Assembly (NCBI GenBank): GCA_029256645.1
Contig: JAQSXM010000112.1
Coordinates: 1-8,981, forward strand
Length of the DNA: 8,981 nt
Reading direction: 5' to 3'
Source of the DNA: Sporomusa sp.
GTDB taxonomy: Bacteria > Bacillota_C > Negativicutes > Sporomusales > Sporomusaceae
Within the stretch, counting starts at the first letter, position 1; every line of letters starts with the position of its first letter. Below the pieces are notes generated by a model. The model did not search any database and was not told the origin of the DNA. It was given only the letters and a program-made list of their open reading frames with translations. Both the position numbers and the translations under genes were made by a program. Of the stretch, positions 1 through 4,964 are shown piece by piece.

Positions 1-508
1 CGTCAAGATATACGGACATACTATTATTGCGAGCCAATTGCGCTATTTCTGCCTGATATTCAGGCGGCAATGGATAACCCCGGTTTAAATCATACGTATT
101 CTCCAAACATAATACCCGGCTAATTGGCGCCTGTATACCGCGTGGCCTGATGGCCTTTTTTACATCGCTAGTGTCAAAACGCCCCATACGGCTTGGAAGG
201 GGGCGCGCCTGAACACAGGACAAGGCCGCTAAAGCGCCTACCTCCAGGTTATACATATGTGTCTCTTCACCTAAAATTATCTCGTCACCGAGCTGCGTTA
301 GTGCCATAATAGCAATCTGATTGGCCATAGTACCTGAAACGGTCAGCAGTGCTGCTTCTTTACCAAACATAGCTGCGCTCAGAGCCTCAAGCTTTTTAAC
401 GGTAGGGTCCTCACCCAATATATCATCACCGACCTCGGCTTCCATCATCGCTTTTCTCATTTCCGGGGTAGCCTGAGTAACCGTATCGCTCCTAAAATCT
501 TTGAACAT
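1..508 (-). CDS. ltaE: Low-specificity L-threonine aldolase family protein (partial, 5' part of gene)
   Basis: A PLP-dependent fold-type I enzyme. The family cleaves L-threonine or L-allo-threonine to glycine and acetaldehyde in the cytoplasm. About 169 N-terminal residues are visible of a usual length near 340; the gene runs off the left edge. The start reads MFKDFRSDTVTQATPEM, matching the family signature LRSDTVT-x-PTPEM. It is followed by EVGDDILGEDPTVKKLE, the glycine-rich VSGTMANQ segment (PLP phosphate region) and an ETHMYNLEVG segment whose His corresponds to the residue that stacks on the PLP ring. The Schiff-base lysine lies outside the window. The ATG at 506-508 is preceded by GGAGG with good spacing. 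It is transcribed divergently from the aroF leader. A related beta-eliminating lyase (tryptophanase/tyrosine phenol-lyase superfamily) is possible but less likely given the N-terminal signature. Confidence 0.88.
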   Translation of the reverse strand, partial: MFKDFRSDTVTQATPEMRKAMMEAEVGDDILGEDPTVKKLEALSAAMFGKEAALLTVSGTMANQIAIMALTQLGDEIILGEETHMYNLEVGALAALSCVQARPLPSRMGRFDTSDVKKAIRPRGIQAPISRVLCLENTYDLNRGYPLPPEYQAEIAQLARNNSMSVYLD

Positions 509-736
509 AAATAGCGCCTCCGCTTCTGCATAATATCATGGGACTTAGTTTTTCGCTGCGATTTGTATGTAAACTTTCCATTAAAGTATATAAGCAACCC
601 TTAACCTATGTCAATTTTTTTCCGTCTTTTCAGGGCGTAAATCTCCGCATGATCCACCGCTGACAATCAATCATACTGTTTATAAACGACATCATTTACA
701 CTTGATTTATTTATCACTGCATTTTCACAATAGTGC
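509..736. other. Divergent intergenic region, upstream part
   Basis: AT-rich non-coding DNA between the threonine aldolase gene and the promoter of the aroF leader. Besides the minus-strand promoter, it holds a 10-bp perfect palindrome GTTTATAAAC (678-687) and an imperfect TATAAA-N8-TTTACA dyad (681-700). The dyad could be an operator, but its spacing does not fit the TyrR box TGTAAA-N6-TTTACA. No ORF with a ribosome binding site was seen. Confidence 0.4.
585..614 (-). promoter_or_regulatory. Sigma-A promoter for the threonine aldolase gene
   Basis: On the minus strand a perfect -35 TTGACA (609-614) is followed after 18 bases by TATACT (585-590). An alternative TATATA (587-592) would give a 16-base spacer. 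It lies about 70 bases upstream of the ATG at 508 and would give a short untranslated leader. No terminator or riboswitch was seen in that leader. Confidence 0.65.
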
Positions 737-764
737 TTGACACTTCTCTCTTATTTGTTATAAT
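737..764 (+). promoter_or_regulatory. Consensus sigma-A promoter for the leader-aroF transcript
   Basis: A perfect -35 TTGACA (737-742) and a perfect -10 TATAAT (759-764) are separated by 16 bases. Transcription should start near 771, giving about 40 untranslated bases before the leader ORF at 811. A promoter this strong upstream of a biosynthetic gene suits control by premature termination rather than by initiation alone. Confidence 0.85.
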
Positions 765-810
765 AAATGCATGATATAAAAATGACATATATATTAGGGT
801 GGTTTTTACT

Positions 811-933
811 ATGCTAATCTCTCATAAATCATATACAAACCAATACTTTTTCTTTTTTGCTTGGGCCAGCTTTTTTGGCGCAGGCTTATTCTCATGTGGT
901 AACTTAATAAATTTTTCACCTGTGAGTCCTTAA
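811..933 (+). CDS. Aromatic-rich leader peptide of the aroF attenuator
   Basis: This 40-codon ORF starts with ATG at 811, eight bases after AGGGTGG (796-802), and stops with TAA at 931-933. The peptide contains QYFFFFAWASFF at residues 11-22. In total it has eight Phe, two Tyr and one Trp among 40 residues, with the densest run at codons 844-876. It lies between a consensus promoter and an intrinsic terminator directly ahead of DAHP synthase, whose pathway makes exactly Phe, Tyr and Trp. By analogy with pheL and trpL, ribosome pausing at these codons would report aromatic aminoacyl-tRNA levels; this function is inferred. The peptide is longer than typical leader peptides (about 14-25 residues) and hydrophobic. 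A remnant of a membrane transporter start is the main alternative, but it explains neither the terminator nor the alternative pairing. Confidence 0.75.
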   Translation: MLISHKSYTNQYFFFFAWASFFGAGLFSCGNLINFSPVSP

Positions 934-995
934 CAAAATGCAAATTAAACTTTGTGTATAACAAACCTAAGGCTCATTGAGACCTTAGGTTTTTT
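879..995 (+). promoter_or_regulatory. Transcription attenuator: mutually exclusive antiterminator and terminator
   Basis: Three segments compete. Segment 2 (923-932, TGAGTCCTTA) lies on the last leader codons and the stop codon. Segment 3 (968-976, TAAGGCTCA) can pair with it over nine base pairs with one bulged T at 927. A small ACAAA/TTTGT hairpin (933-937 with 951-955) can form inside that loop. Segment 3 is also the 5' half of the terminator stem closed by segment 4 (983-992), so only one structure can form. A ribosome stopped at the aromatic codons leaves segment 2 free and allows read-through; a ribosome at the stop codon covers segment 2 and lets the terminator form. A weak segment 1 (879-884 with 919-924, six pairs including one G-U) could favour termination without translation. 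Pairings were drawn by eye, without computed energies. Confidence 0.7.
963..995 (+). terminator. Intrinsic terminator in the aroF leader
   Basis: A ten-base-pair stem AAACCTAAGG (963-972) with CCTTAGGTTT (983-992) is extended by CTC/GAG (973-975 with 979-981) across one bulged A. It runs into six T residues (990-995). It lies between the leader stop codon and the aroF ribosome binding site, so it must be bypassed for aroF to be expressed from the upstream promoter. Confidence 0.88.
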
Positions 996-1030
996 ACTTT
1001 TATATACTAAAATTACAGGAGGCGTTTCTA

Positions 1031-2044
1031 TTGGTCATTGTATTGAATTCTTCGACCACACCCGAGCAAATTGAAAAATTAAAACAGGAGCTTGAAAACT
1101 TTGGTTGCAGTGTTTGGCCAACGTATGGTAAATTCCAGACAATACTGGGGATCGTCGGCGACACAGGAAAACTTGACCGGGACTATCTGCTAAGCAAAAC
1201 CTATGTGGAGAAAGTGCTCTCCGTGCAGGAACCGTACAAAAAGGCGAACCGCACATTCCATCCTGAAAACACCCTCATCACCGTCGGAGATCAAACAATC
1301 GGCGGCAATCAAGTAGCCGTTATCGCCGGGCCGTGCTCAGTTGAAAGTCACGAACAAATTGTTAATATAGCACATGAAGTCAAGGCCGCCGGTGCTGGTT
1401 TTCTGCGGGGCGGTGCCTTCAAACCACGCACATCACCCTACAGCTTCCAAGGCATGCAGCAAGAAGGTCTTGAATTACTAAAACAGGCAAGACAGGCGTC
1501 CGGCCTGCCTATCGTCACCGAAATCATGTCCATCAGACAACTGGAAAACCATCATGAGGACATTGACATTATTCAGATTGGTGCCCGCAATATGCAAAAC
1601 TTCGACCTGTTAAAAGCGGCAGGGCAAATTAACAAACCCATCCTGCTCAAACGCGGCCAAAGCGCTACTGTCGAAGAACTCTTAATGTCTGCTGAATACA
1701 TCATGGCTGGCGGCAATGAAAACGTAATTTTATGCGAACGCGGTATCCGCACATTTGAAACCTACACACGCAACACCCTTGATCTTAGTGCCGTACTGGC
1801 AATCAAAAGGCTAAGTCATCTGCCGGTAATTGTCGACCCCAGCCATGCTGCCGGACTATGGTGGATGGTCGAGTCACTGTCAAAGGCAGCCGTTGCCGTA
1901 GGAGCCGACGGATTAATTATTGAAGTTCACCAAGACCCCAGCAATGCTAAGTGCGATGGTCAGCAATCAATAAAACCCGAACGCTTCACCTCACTCATGA
2001 AATCCCTGCGCGAAATTGCGCGTATCGACAACCGCACTCTCTAA
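1031..2044 (+). CDS. aroF: 3-deoxy-7-phosphoheptulonate (DAHP) synthase, type I-beta
   Basis: Condenses phosphoenolpyruvate with erythrose 4-phosphate to DAHP, the first committed step of the shikimate pathway to Phe, Tyr and Trp, in the cytoplasm. At 337 residues it has the Thermotoga-type layout. Residues 1-70 form the ferredoxin-like (ACT-like) regulatory domain that binds aromatic end products in relatives, and the rest is the TIM barrel. Visible motifs are AGPCSVE (99-105), RGGAFKPRTSPYSFQG (126-141), QIGARNMQNF (182-191), LKRG (206-209), ERGIRTFE (236-243), DPSHAAG (269-275) and EVHQDP (298-303). The metal ligands expected for the family are Cys102, His272, Glu298 and Asp309, and all are present. 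The start is TTG, set by AGGAGG at 1017-1022 with eight-base spacing. Control probably acts at two levels: the upstream attenuator and allosteric inhibition through the N-terminal domain. Confidence 0.96.
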   Translation: MVIVLNSSTTPEQIEKLKQELENFGCSVWPTYGKFQTILGIVGDTGKLDRDYLLSKTYVEKVLSVQEPYKKANRTFHPENTLITVGDQTIGGNQVAVIAGPCSVESHEQIVNIAHEVKAAGAGFLRGGAFKPRTSPYSFQGMQQEGLELLKQARQASGLPIVTEIMSIRQLENHHEDIDIIQIGARNMQNFDLLKAAGQINKPILLKRGQSATVEELLMSAEYIMAGGNENVILCERGIRTFETYTRNTLDLSAVLAIKRLSHLPVIVDPSHAAGLWWMVESLSKAAVAVGADGLIIEVHQDPSNAKCDGQQSIKPERFTSLMKSLREIARIDNRTL

Positions 2045-2059
2045 CAACAAATGAACACC

Positions 2060-2114
2060 GACTCAAAAGAACCGTCCCCATGAGTCAGACTCACGGGGAC
2101 GGTTCTTTTGAGTC
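2060..2114. repeat. Long perfect hairpin, REP-like element; likely bidirectional terminator
   Basis: A 20-bp perfect inverted repeat (2060-2079 with 2095-2114) has the core AAAAGAACCGTCCCC / GGGGACGGTTCTTTT. Inside it, TGAGT/ACTCA (2081-2085 with 2089-2093) forms a second stem after one A-C mismatch. The unit therefore folds as one rod of about 25 pairs with a three-base loop. It fills the gap between convergent aroF and ywbE, ending three bases from the ywbE stop codon, so it can end both transcripts even though the T-tracts are poor. From memory, the GGGGACGGTTCTTTT core recurs as a dispersed intergenic repeat in many Firmicutes, with links to Y1-type REP-associated transposases. That link cannot be tested here. 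Confidence 0.75.
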
Positions 2115-2117
2115 TAT

Positions 2118-2312
2118 TTATTTTAGGACTTCCTGCACCCGGCCAATGATTCCGTCGGTTAGCCGGACTTTGATGCCGCGGTGATGTACGGCGCTGCTTG
2201 TAAGAATGTCTTTTACGATTCCTTCAGTTAGCTGGCCTGTCCGCTGATGTGGTTTTTGAACAATCTTTACCCGAACGCCTGGGGTAATATTTTTTCGCTG
2301 TGTACCATCCAT
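2118..2312 (-). CDS. ywbE: YwbE family protein (DUF2196)
   Basis: This small basic 64-residue protein reads MDGTQRKNITPGVRVKIVQK, then QRTGQLTEGIVKDILT and HHRGIKVRLTDGIIGRVQ. These are the conserved blocks of the YwbE family, which is usually 60-70 residues. The alternation of short beta-rich segments with KVRL and GRVQ suggests a small KOW/SH3-like barrel that could bind nucleic acid, but the biochemical role is not established. The ATG (2310-2312 on the minus strand) follows AGGAG at a normal distance. It is monocistronic as far as visible, convergent with aroF, and its 3' end abuts the long hairpin. Confidence 0.9.
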   Translation of the reverse strand: MDGTQRKNITPGVRVKIVQKPHQRTGQLTEGIVKDILTSSAVHHRGIKVRLTDGIIGRVQEVLK

Positions 2313-2484
2313 AATATACTCCTATCCTGCCTAATGCTCATCTCAATGCAGCACAGGCACTTTCTTTACTAGTAGCCACTCACTATTGGGAACAACTCAT
2401 TGAATCAGAGGCTACCGCTTCCCTTGCTATATATTATTGTAATTGTTTTTTAATTATCCGTCTATTTATTCTGCCCCTTGCCCA

Positions 2485-2496
2485 TGTTACTATAGA
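2485..2496 (+). promoter_or_regulatory. Possible extended -10 promoter for the class D beta-lactamase gene
   Basis: TG at 2485-2486 followed by T and then TACTAT/TATAGA resembles an extended -10 element about 50 bases before the GTG start. No good -35 hexamer is seen at the expected distance. It is the best candidate in the gap 2313-2542, but weak. Confidence 0.3.
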
Positions 2497-2504
2497 TTTA
2501 GGAC

Positions 2505-2514
2505 CCTGGCCAGG
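2505..2514. promoter_or_regulatory. CCTGGCCAGG palindrome between the bla promoter region and its ribosome binding site
   Basis: A perfect 10-bp palindrome lies about 30 bases upstream of the beta-lactamase start, in otherwise AT-rich DNA. Its position after the candidate -10 element suits an operator. It is short and could be chance. It does not resemble the TACA-TGTA dyads bound by BlaI. Confidence 0.25.
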
Positions 2515-2542
2515 AAATATTTGTTAATAAGGGGAGATATGT

Positions 2543-3346
2543 GTGAAACGTTATCTATCGATAATCCTTTTAGCCATCTGTTTCTGTTTTAACTTACCAG
2601 CCACCGGGCAGGCTAGCAGCAGCATAATCCGTGATGATTTGAGCAAGTTTTTTACAGGTTATGAAGGAACATTTATTTTATATGACGAAGATTCTGATCG
2701 ATACATAATTTACAACGAGCAGCAAAGCAATGTCAGGCTGAGCCCCTGCTCTACTTTTAAGATATTCAATTCACTCATCGGCCTTGAAAGTGGTGTCCTG
2801 GACCAGGAGGACGTATTTACCCTGATTAAATGGAACGGTCAACAGTACCCGTATCCGGCCTGGAACCGTGACCATACGCTGGCATCTGCAATTGCCAATT
2901 CTGTTGTCTGGTACTACCGGGAAGTTGCCAGAAGAGTCGGCAATGACCGCATGGAAGAATACATCAATAAGCTACATTATGGCAATCAGGATATCAGTGG
3001 CGGTATTGACCAGTTTTGGCTAGGGTCAAGTTTAAAGATATCGGCCCGGGAGCAGGTTGAATTACTGCAACAGCTTTATAACGATAAGCTGCCGTTTGCG
3101 CCGGACAACATGGCGGTGGTAAGAAAGATTATTGTTTTAACCGCAAGCAATGATCTGGTTTTTTCAGGCAAAACAGGTTCAGCTTATCAGGATGGCCATT
3201 ATAGCTTAGGCTGGTTTGTGGGCTCGGTAGAAAAAGATGGCCATAAGTATTTTTTCGCGACTAATATTCTAAATGGTCCGGACGCGCATGGCGGCAAGGC
3301 CAGGGAGATTTCAAAGCTGATCCTCAAGGAACTGGGGCTGCTTTGA
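2543..3346 (+). CDS. bla: Class D (OXA-type) serine beta-lactamase
   Basis: An exported enzyme of 267 residues, the usual class D size, that hydrolyses beta-lactams through an acyl-serine intermediate. Residues 1-24 form a signal peptide (KR, hydrophobic stretch, ATGQA-SS cleavage region), so it acts outside the cytoplasmic membrane. All class D motifs are present: S70-T-F-K73 (nucleophile and the lysine carboxylated in relatives), S120-V-V122, Y146-G-N148, W159-L-G-S (the Trp near the carboxylated lysine) and K210-T-G-S213. NRDHTL at 108-113 and GKAREISK near the C-terminus also fit. BlaR-type sensors share this fold, but no membrane sensor portion is present. The start is GTG at 2543, after AGGGGAG with six-base spacing; the ATG at 2539 is out of frame. 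No mobile element borders it, so it is probably intrinsic. The substrate range cannot be read from sequence. Confidence 0.94.
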   Translation: MKRYLSIILLAICFCFNLPATGQASSSIIRDDLSKFFTGYEGTFILYDEDSDRYIIYNEQQSNVRLSPCSTFKIFNSLIGLESGVLDQEDVFTLIKWNGQQYPYPAWNRDHTLASAIANSVVWYYREVARRVGNDRMEEYINKLHYGNQDISGGIDQFWLGSSLKISAREQVELLQQLYNDKLPFAPDNMAVVRKIIVLTASNDLVFSGKTGSAYQDGHYSLGWFVGSVEKDGHKYFFATNILNGPDAHGGKAREISKLILKELGLL

Positions 3347-3348
3347 CA

Positions 3349-3379
3349 GAAAAGTCACCGCTGCATACGGTGACTTTTC
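3349..3379 (+). terminator. Terminator after the beta-lactamase gene
   Basis: A 12-bp perfect stem GAAAAGTCACCG (3349-3360) / CGGTGACTTTTC (3368-3379) with a seven-base loop begins two bases after the TGA stop. The descending arm ends in TTTT. The A-rich ascending arm means it could also work on the opposite strand. It separates the beta-lactamase from the following regulator gene. Confidence 0.85.
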
Positions 3380-3387
3380 CTGCTTAT

Positions 3388-3402
3388 ATTCTTATTAAGA
3401 AT
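3388..3402. promoter_or_regulatory. ATTCTTA-T-TAAGAAT palindrome upstream of the FHA regulator
   Basis: Perfect seven-base arms around a central T lie 53 bases before the FHA-winged-helix start codon and after the bla terminator. This is a plausible operator, perhaps autoregulatory. It has no T-tract and is too AT-rich to be a terminator. No convincing -35/-10 pair was found in 3380-3454. Confidence 0.35.
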
Positions 3403-3454
3403 TGCCCCAGAAATTAGCGTTTTTTCAATGTGTCCTAGATAGAGAGGGGTAGCT

Positions 3455-4141
3455 ATGGCTAATTATCTTGTTTTAGAAAAAGGATTTCCCTATGAGCCCG
3501 GATATAAGATCGGGCTTAATCATGAACAACTTGTATTAGGCCGCACCGGTCACACCGAAAAACCGGATATTAGCTTTGAAAACAAGTTTATATCCCGCAA
3601 ACACTGCTTACTCCAAATCAGTGAAACTGCCATTATTTTGACTGATTTACACAGCAAACATGGTACGCTTGTTAATAAACAACCGGTTACTCCCGGCCTG
3701 CCAATTATGCTTAAGCATAATGACCGGATTATTCTCGCACAAGGCGCCGCCGTGCTGCGTTATATCAGCCCGGAAAATCCTGATGATGCAACGCTGGAGC
3801 TCAACAACACAAATTATCACTCAGCCCTGTCGTTACCGGACACCGGCAAGCTAAAACTTGACATCCCGAAAAGGCAGTGTTTTGTTAACAGCGACCGGAT
3901 TGCCCTGTCACCCAAAGAATGGCAACTCCTGTTGCTGCTCTATGCGAATTGTAACCAGACTGTCCATTATGATGATATCAGAACTAACGTATGGCCGGAG
4001 CGCATACTTAGGACCAACGAAATCCCCCAAGTTGGGCTTGATGAGATAAATCTGTTAATATACCGCTTGCGTCAAAAGCTTGGCAGTCAAGGTGCTTTAA
4101 TCAAAAACAGCAGAGGCGTAGGCTGTCTTTTAGAGCTATGA
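3455..4141 (+). CDS. FHA domain - winged-helix (OmpR/PhoB type) transcriptional regulator
   Basis: A 228-residue cytoplasmic protein. Residues 25-104 are a forkhead-associated domain, which binds phosphothreonine peptides: LGR at 28-30, SRKH at 47-50, [13 protein letters not shown] at 62-74. Its canonical NG pair is HG here (His69). Residues 133-228 are a C-terminal winged helix of the response-regulator type, with [12 protein letters not shown], then a recognition region ending IYRLRQKL and [13 protein letters not shown]. There is no receiver domain, so input probably comes through the FHA domain, either from a Ser/Thr kinase substrate or a self-phosphorylated partner; this is inference. The order is the reverse of mycobacterial EmbR (winged helix, BTAD, FHA). 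The start ATG follows GAGGGG. The gene is downstream of bla but behind a terminator and convergent with the GIY-YIG gene, overlapping it by six bases. Targets are unknown. Confidence 0.88.
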   Translation: MANYLVLEKGFPYEPGYKIGLNHEQLVLGRTGHTEKPDISFENKFISRKHCLLQISETAIILTDLHSKHGTLVNKQPVTPGLPIMLKHNDRIILAQGAAVLRYISPENPDDATLELNNTNYHSALSLPDTGKLKLDIPKRQCFVNSDRIALSPKEWQLLLLLYANCNQTVHYDDIRTNVWPERILRTNEIPQVGLDEINLLIYRLRQKLGSQGALIKNSRGVGCLLEL

Positions 4142-4399
4142 ACAAGCGTTATTAATTGTAAAACCGGCAACCAGCACTTCCTTCTCCTTACGGCTCAGAC
4201 GTTTTATTGCATATTCCCGTTTCCGGGCCTGGCTCTCATCAGGCTGAAGTTCGTAGTAGATCAGGGTAACAGGCAACCGGCTGCGGGTATATCTGGCACC
4301 ACTGCCTGAGTTATGGACTGCCACCCTGGTTTCCAGATTGGTTGTCCAGCCTGTATAGAAAGTGCCGTCAGCACATTGAACAATATATGTATATGCCAT
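4136..4399 (-). CDS. Small GIY-YIG nuclease domain protein (YhbQ/YazA, UPF0213-like)
   Basis: An 87-residue protein that is almost entirely a GIY-YIG domain. The motif reads T-Y-I-V (Tyr5) ... F-Y-T-G-W-T (Tyr15). Arg25 follows in the helix [15 protein letters not shown], and Glu63, the likely metal ligand, is in [10 protein letters not shown]. Family members are SLX1-like single-domain nucleases, and the stand-alone bacterial forms are mostly uncharacterised. The ATG at 4397-4399 was chosen because [12 protein letters not shown] is the family N-terminus and AGGAA precedes it; a longer reading would run back into the upstream gene. It is the last gene of the minus-strand operon, 16 bases after the GDYXXLXY gene, and its TAG stop overlaps the stop region of the convergent FHA regulator. 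Confidence 0.9.
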   Translation of the reverse strand: MAYTYIVQCADGTFYTGWTTNLETRVAVHNSGSGARYTRSRLPVTLIYYELQPDESQARKREYAIKRLSRKEKEVLVAGFTINNACS

Positions 4400-4415
4400 A
4401 GATATTCCTAAATCC

Positions 4416-4964
4416 TTACTGCGACTGGCGCAAAAATTCGTACAGCGGTTTATCGCCAATATATAGCTGCTCAACAACACCGTAGCCATCTTTGATCCGT
4501 ACGGCTGCAACCCCTGTTTTGCCGGCGCTCTCCCGATAGGCGCCTTCGGCTGCAGGTGCCAGCTCTTCCGGCAGATAATAGCGGGTAAACGGCAAGGTCA
4601 CATGGGCGGTATTCTGGCCATTGGCATATGCCCTGACTTTTACATAAGGGCCTTGTTCCGGACGGTTGACACTAACCCCGCTGATGTACGCTTTCCCCGC
4701 AGCATTCTCAGCAATGCTGGCATATACGAGCTGACCCATGAGCAGGTTGTTCTGATCGATAATCGGTCCGGTATCTTCCTTAAATCTCAGCTCAACATAA
4801 CGTCCCTTGAAGGCATCAGCCGGATCTACCGGAGCTGTTTGCCAGTAAAACTGGCGTCCTGTTTGCAAAATGTTCTCCCAGCGCCAGGCCATATATAGTG
4901 GTACAGTTGCCTGCAGCAAGGCGACACCGATAAATAAACTAAGCAGCAGTTTCTTATTTGTCAT
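4416..4964 (-). CDS. GDYXXLXY domain protein, single-pass membrane-anchored
   Basis: 182 residues. An N-terminal hydrophobic segment (about 5-26) acts as a signal anchor or uncleaved signal; the rest is predicted to be extracytoplasmic. The family motif GDYxxLxY appears as GRYVELRF at 54-61, with Asp replaced by Arg and the last Tyr by Phe. The stretch before it, [18 protein letters not shown], is typical of the family, and a further conserved block reads YYLPEELA. These proteins are regularly encoded next to DUF2157/DUF4401 membrane proteins, as here, where the ATG lies inside the end of the DUF2157 gene (11-base overlap, translational coupling likely). The ribosome binding site is GGGGTGG. 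Function unknown. Confidence 0.85.
   Translation of the reverse strand: MTNKKLLLSLFIGVALLQATVPLYMAWRWENILQTGRQFYWQTAPVDPADAFKGRYVELRFKEDTGPIIDQNNLLMGQLVYASIAENAAGKAYISGVSVNRPEQGPYVKVRAYANGQNTAHVTLPFTRYYLPEELAPAAEGAYRESAGKTGVAAVRIKDGYGVVEQLYIGDKPLYEFLRQSQ

Noticed and set aside
681..700. TyrR box in the divergent intergenic region
   Set aside because: TATAAA-N8-TTTACA has one mismatch and an eight-base spacer instead of six, and TyrR is a gammaproteobacterial regulator.
811..933. The leader ORF as the truncated start of a multi-spanning transporter
   Set aside because: The hydrophobic FFFFAWASFFGAGLF could be a first membrane helix. However, the ORF has its own promoter and ribosome binding site and ends just before a terminator that competes with a pairing on its stop codon. 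No transporter residues continue in any frame downstream.
940..1030. T-box or tryptophan-type riboswitch in front of aroF
   Set aside because: No T-box sequence (AGGGTGGNACCGCG-like) is present near the terminator. AGGGTGG at 796-802 is the leader ribosome binding site, and the leader is too short and lacks stem I features.
1951..2184. 77-codon plus-strand ORF across the aroF end and the hairpin
   Set aside because: It overlaps aroF out of frame, runs through the palindrome and into antisense ywbE, and has no ribosome binding site.
4400..4510. N-terminal extension of the GIY-YIG protein
   Set aside because: The extension is the out-of-frame reading of the end of the GDYXXLXY gene. The family begins at MAYTYIVQ, which has its own ribosome binding site.
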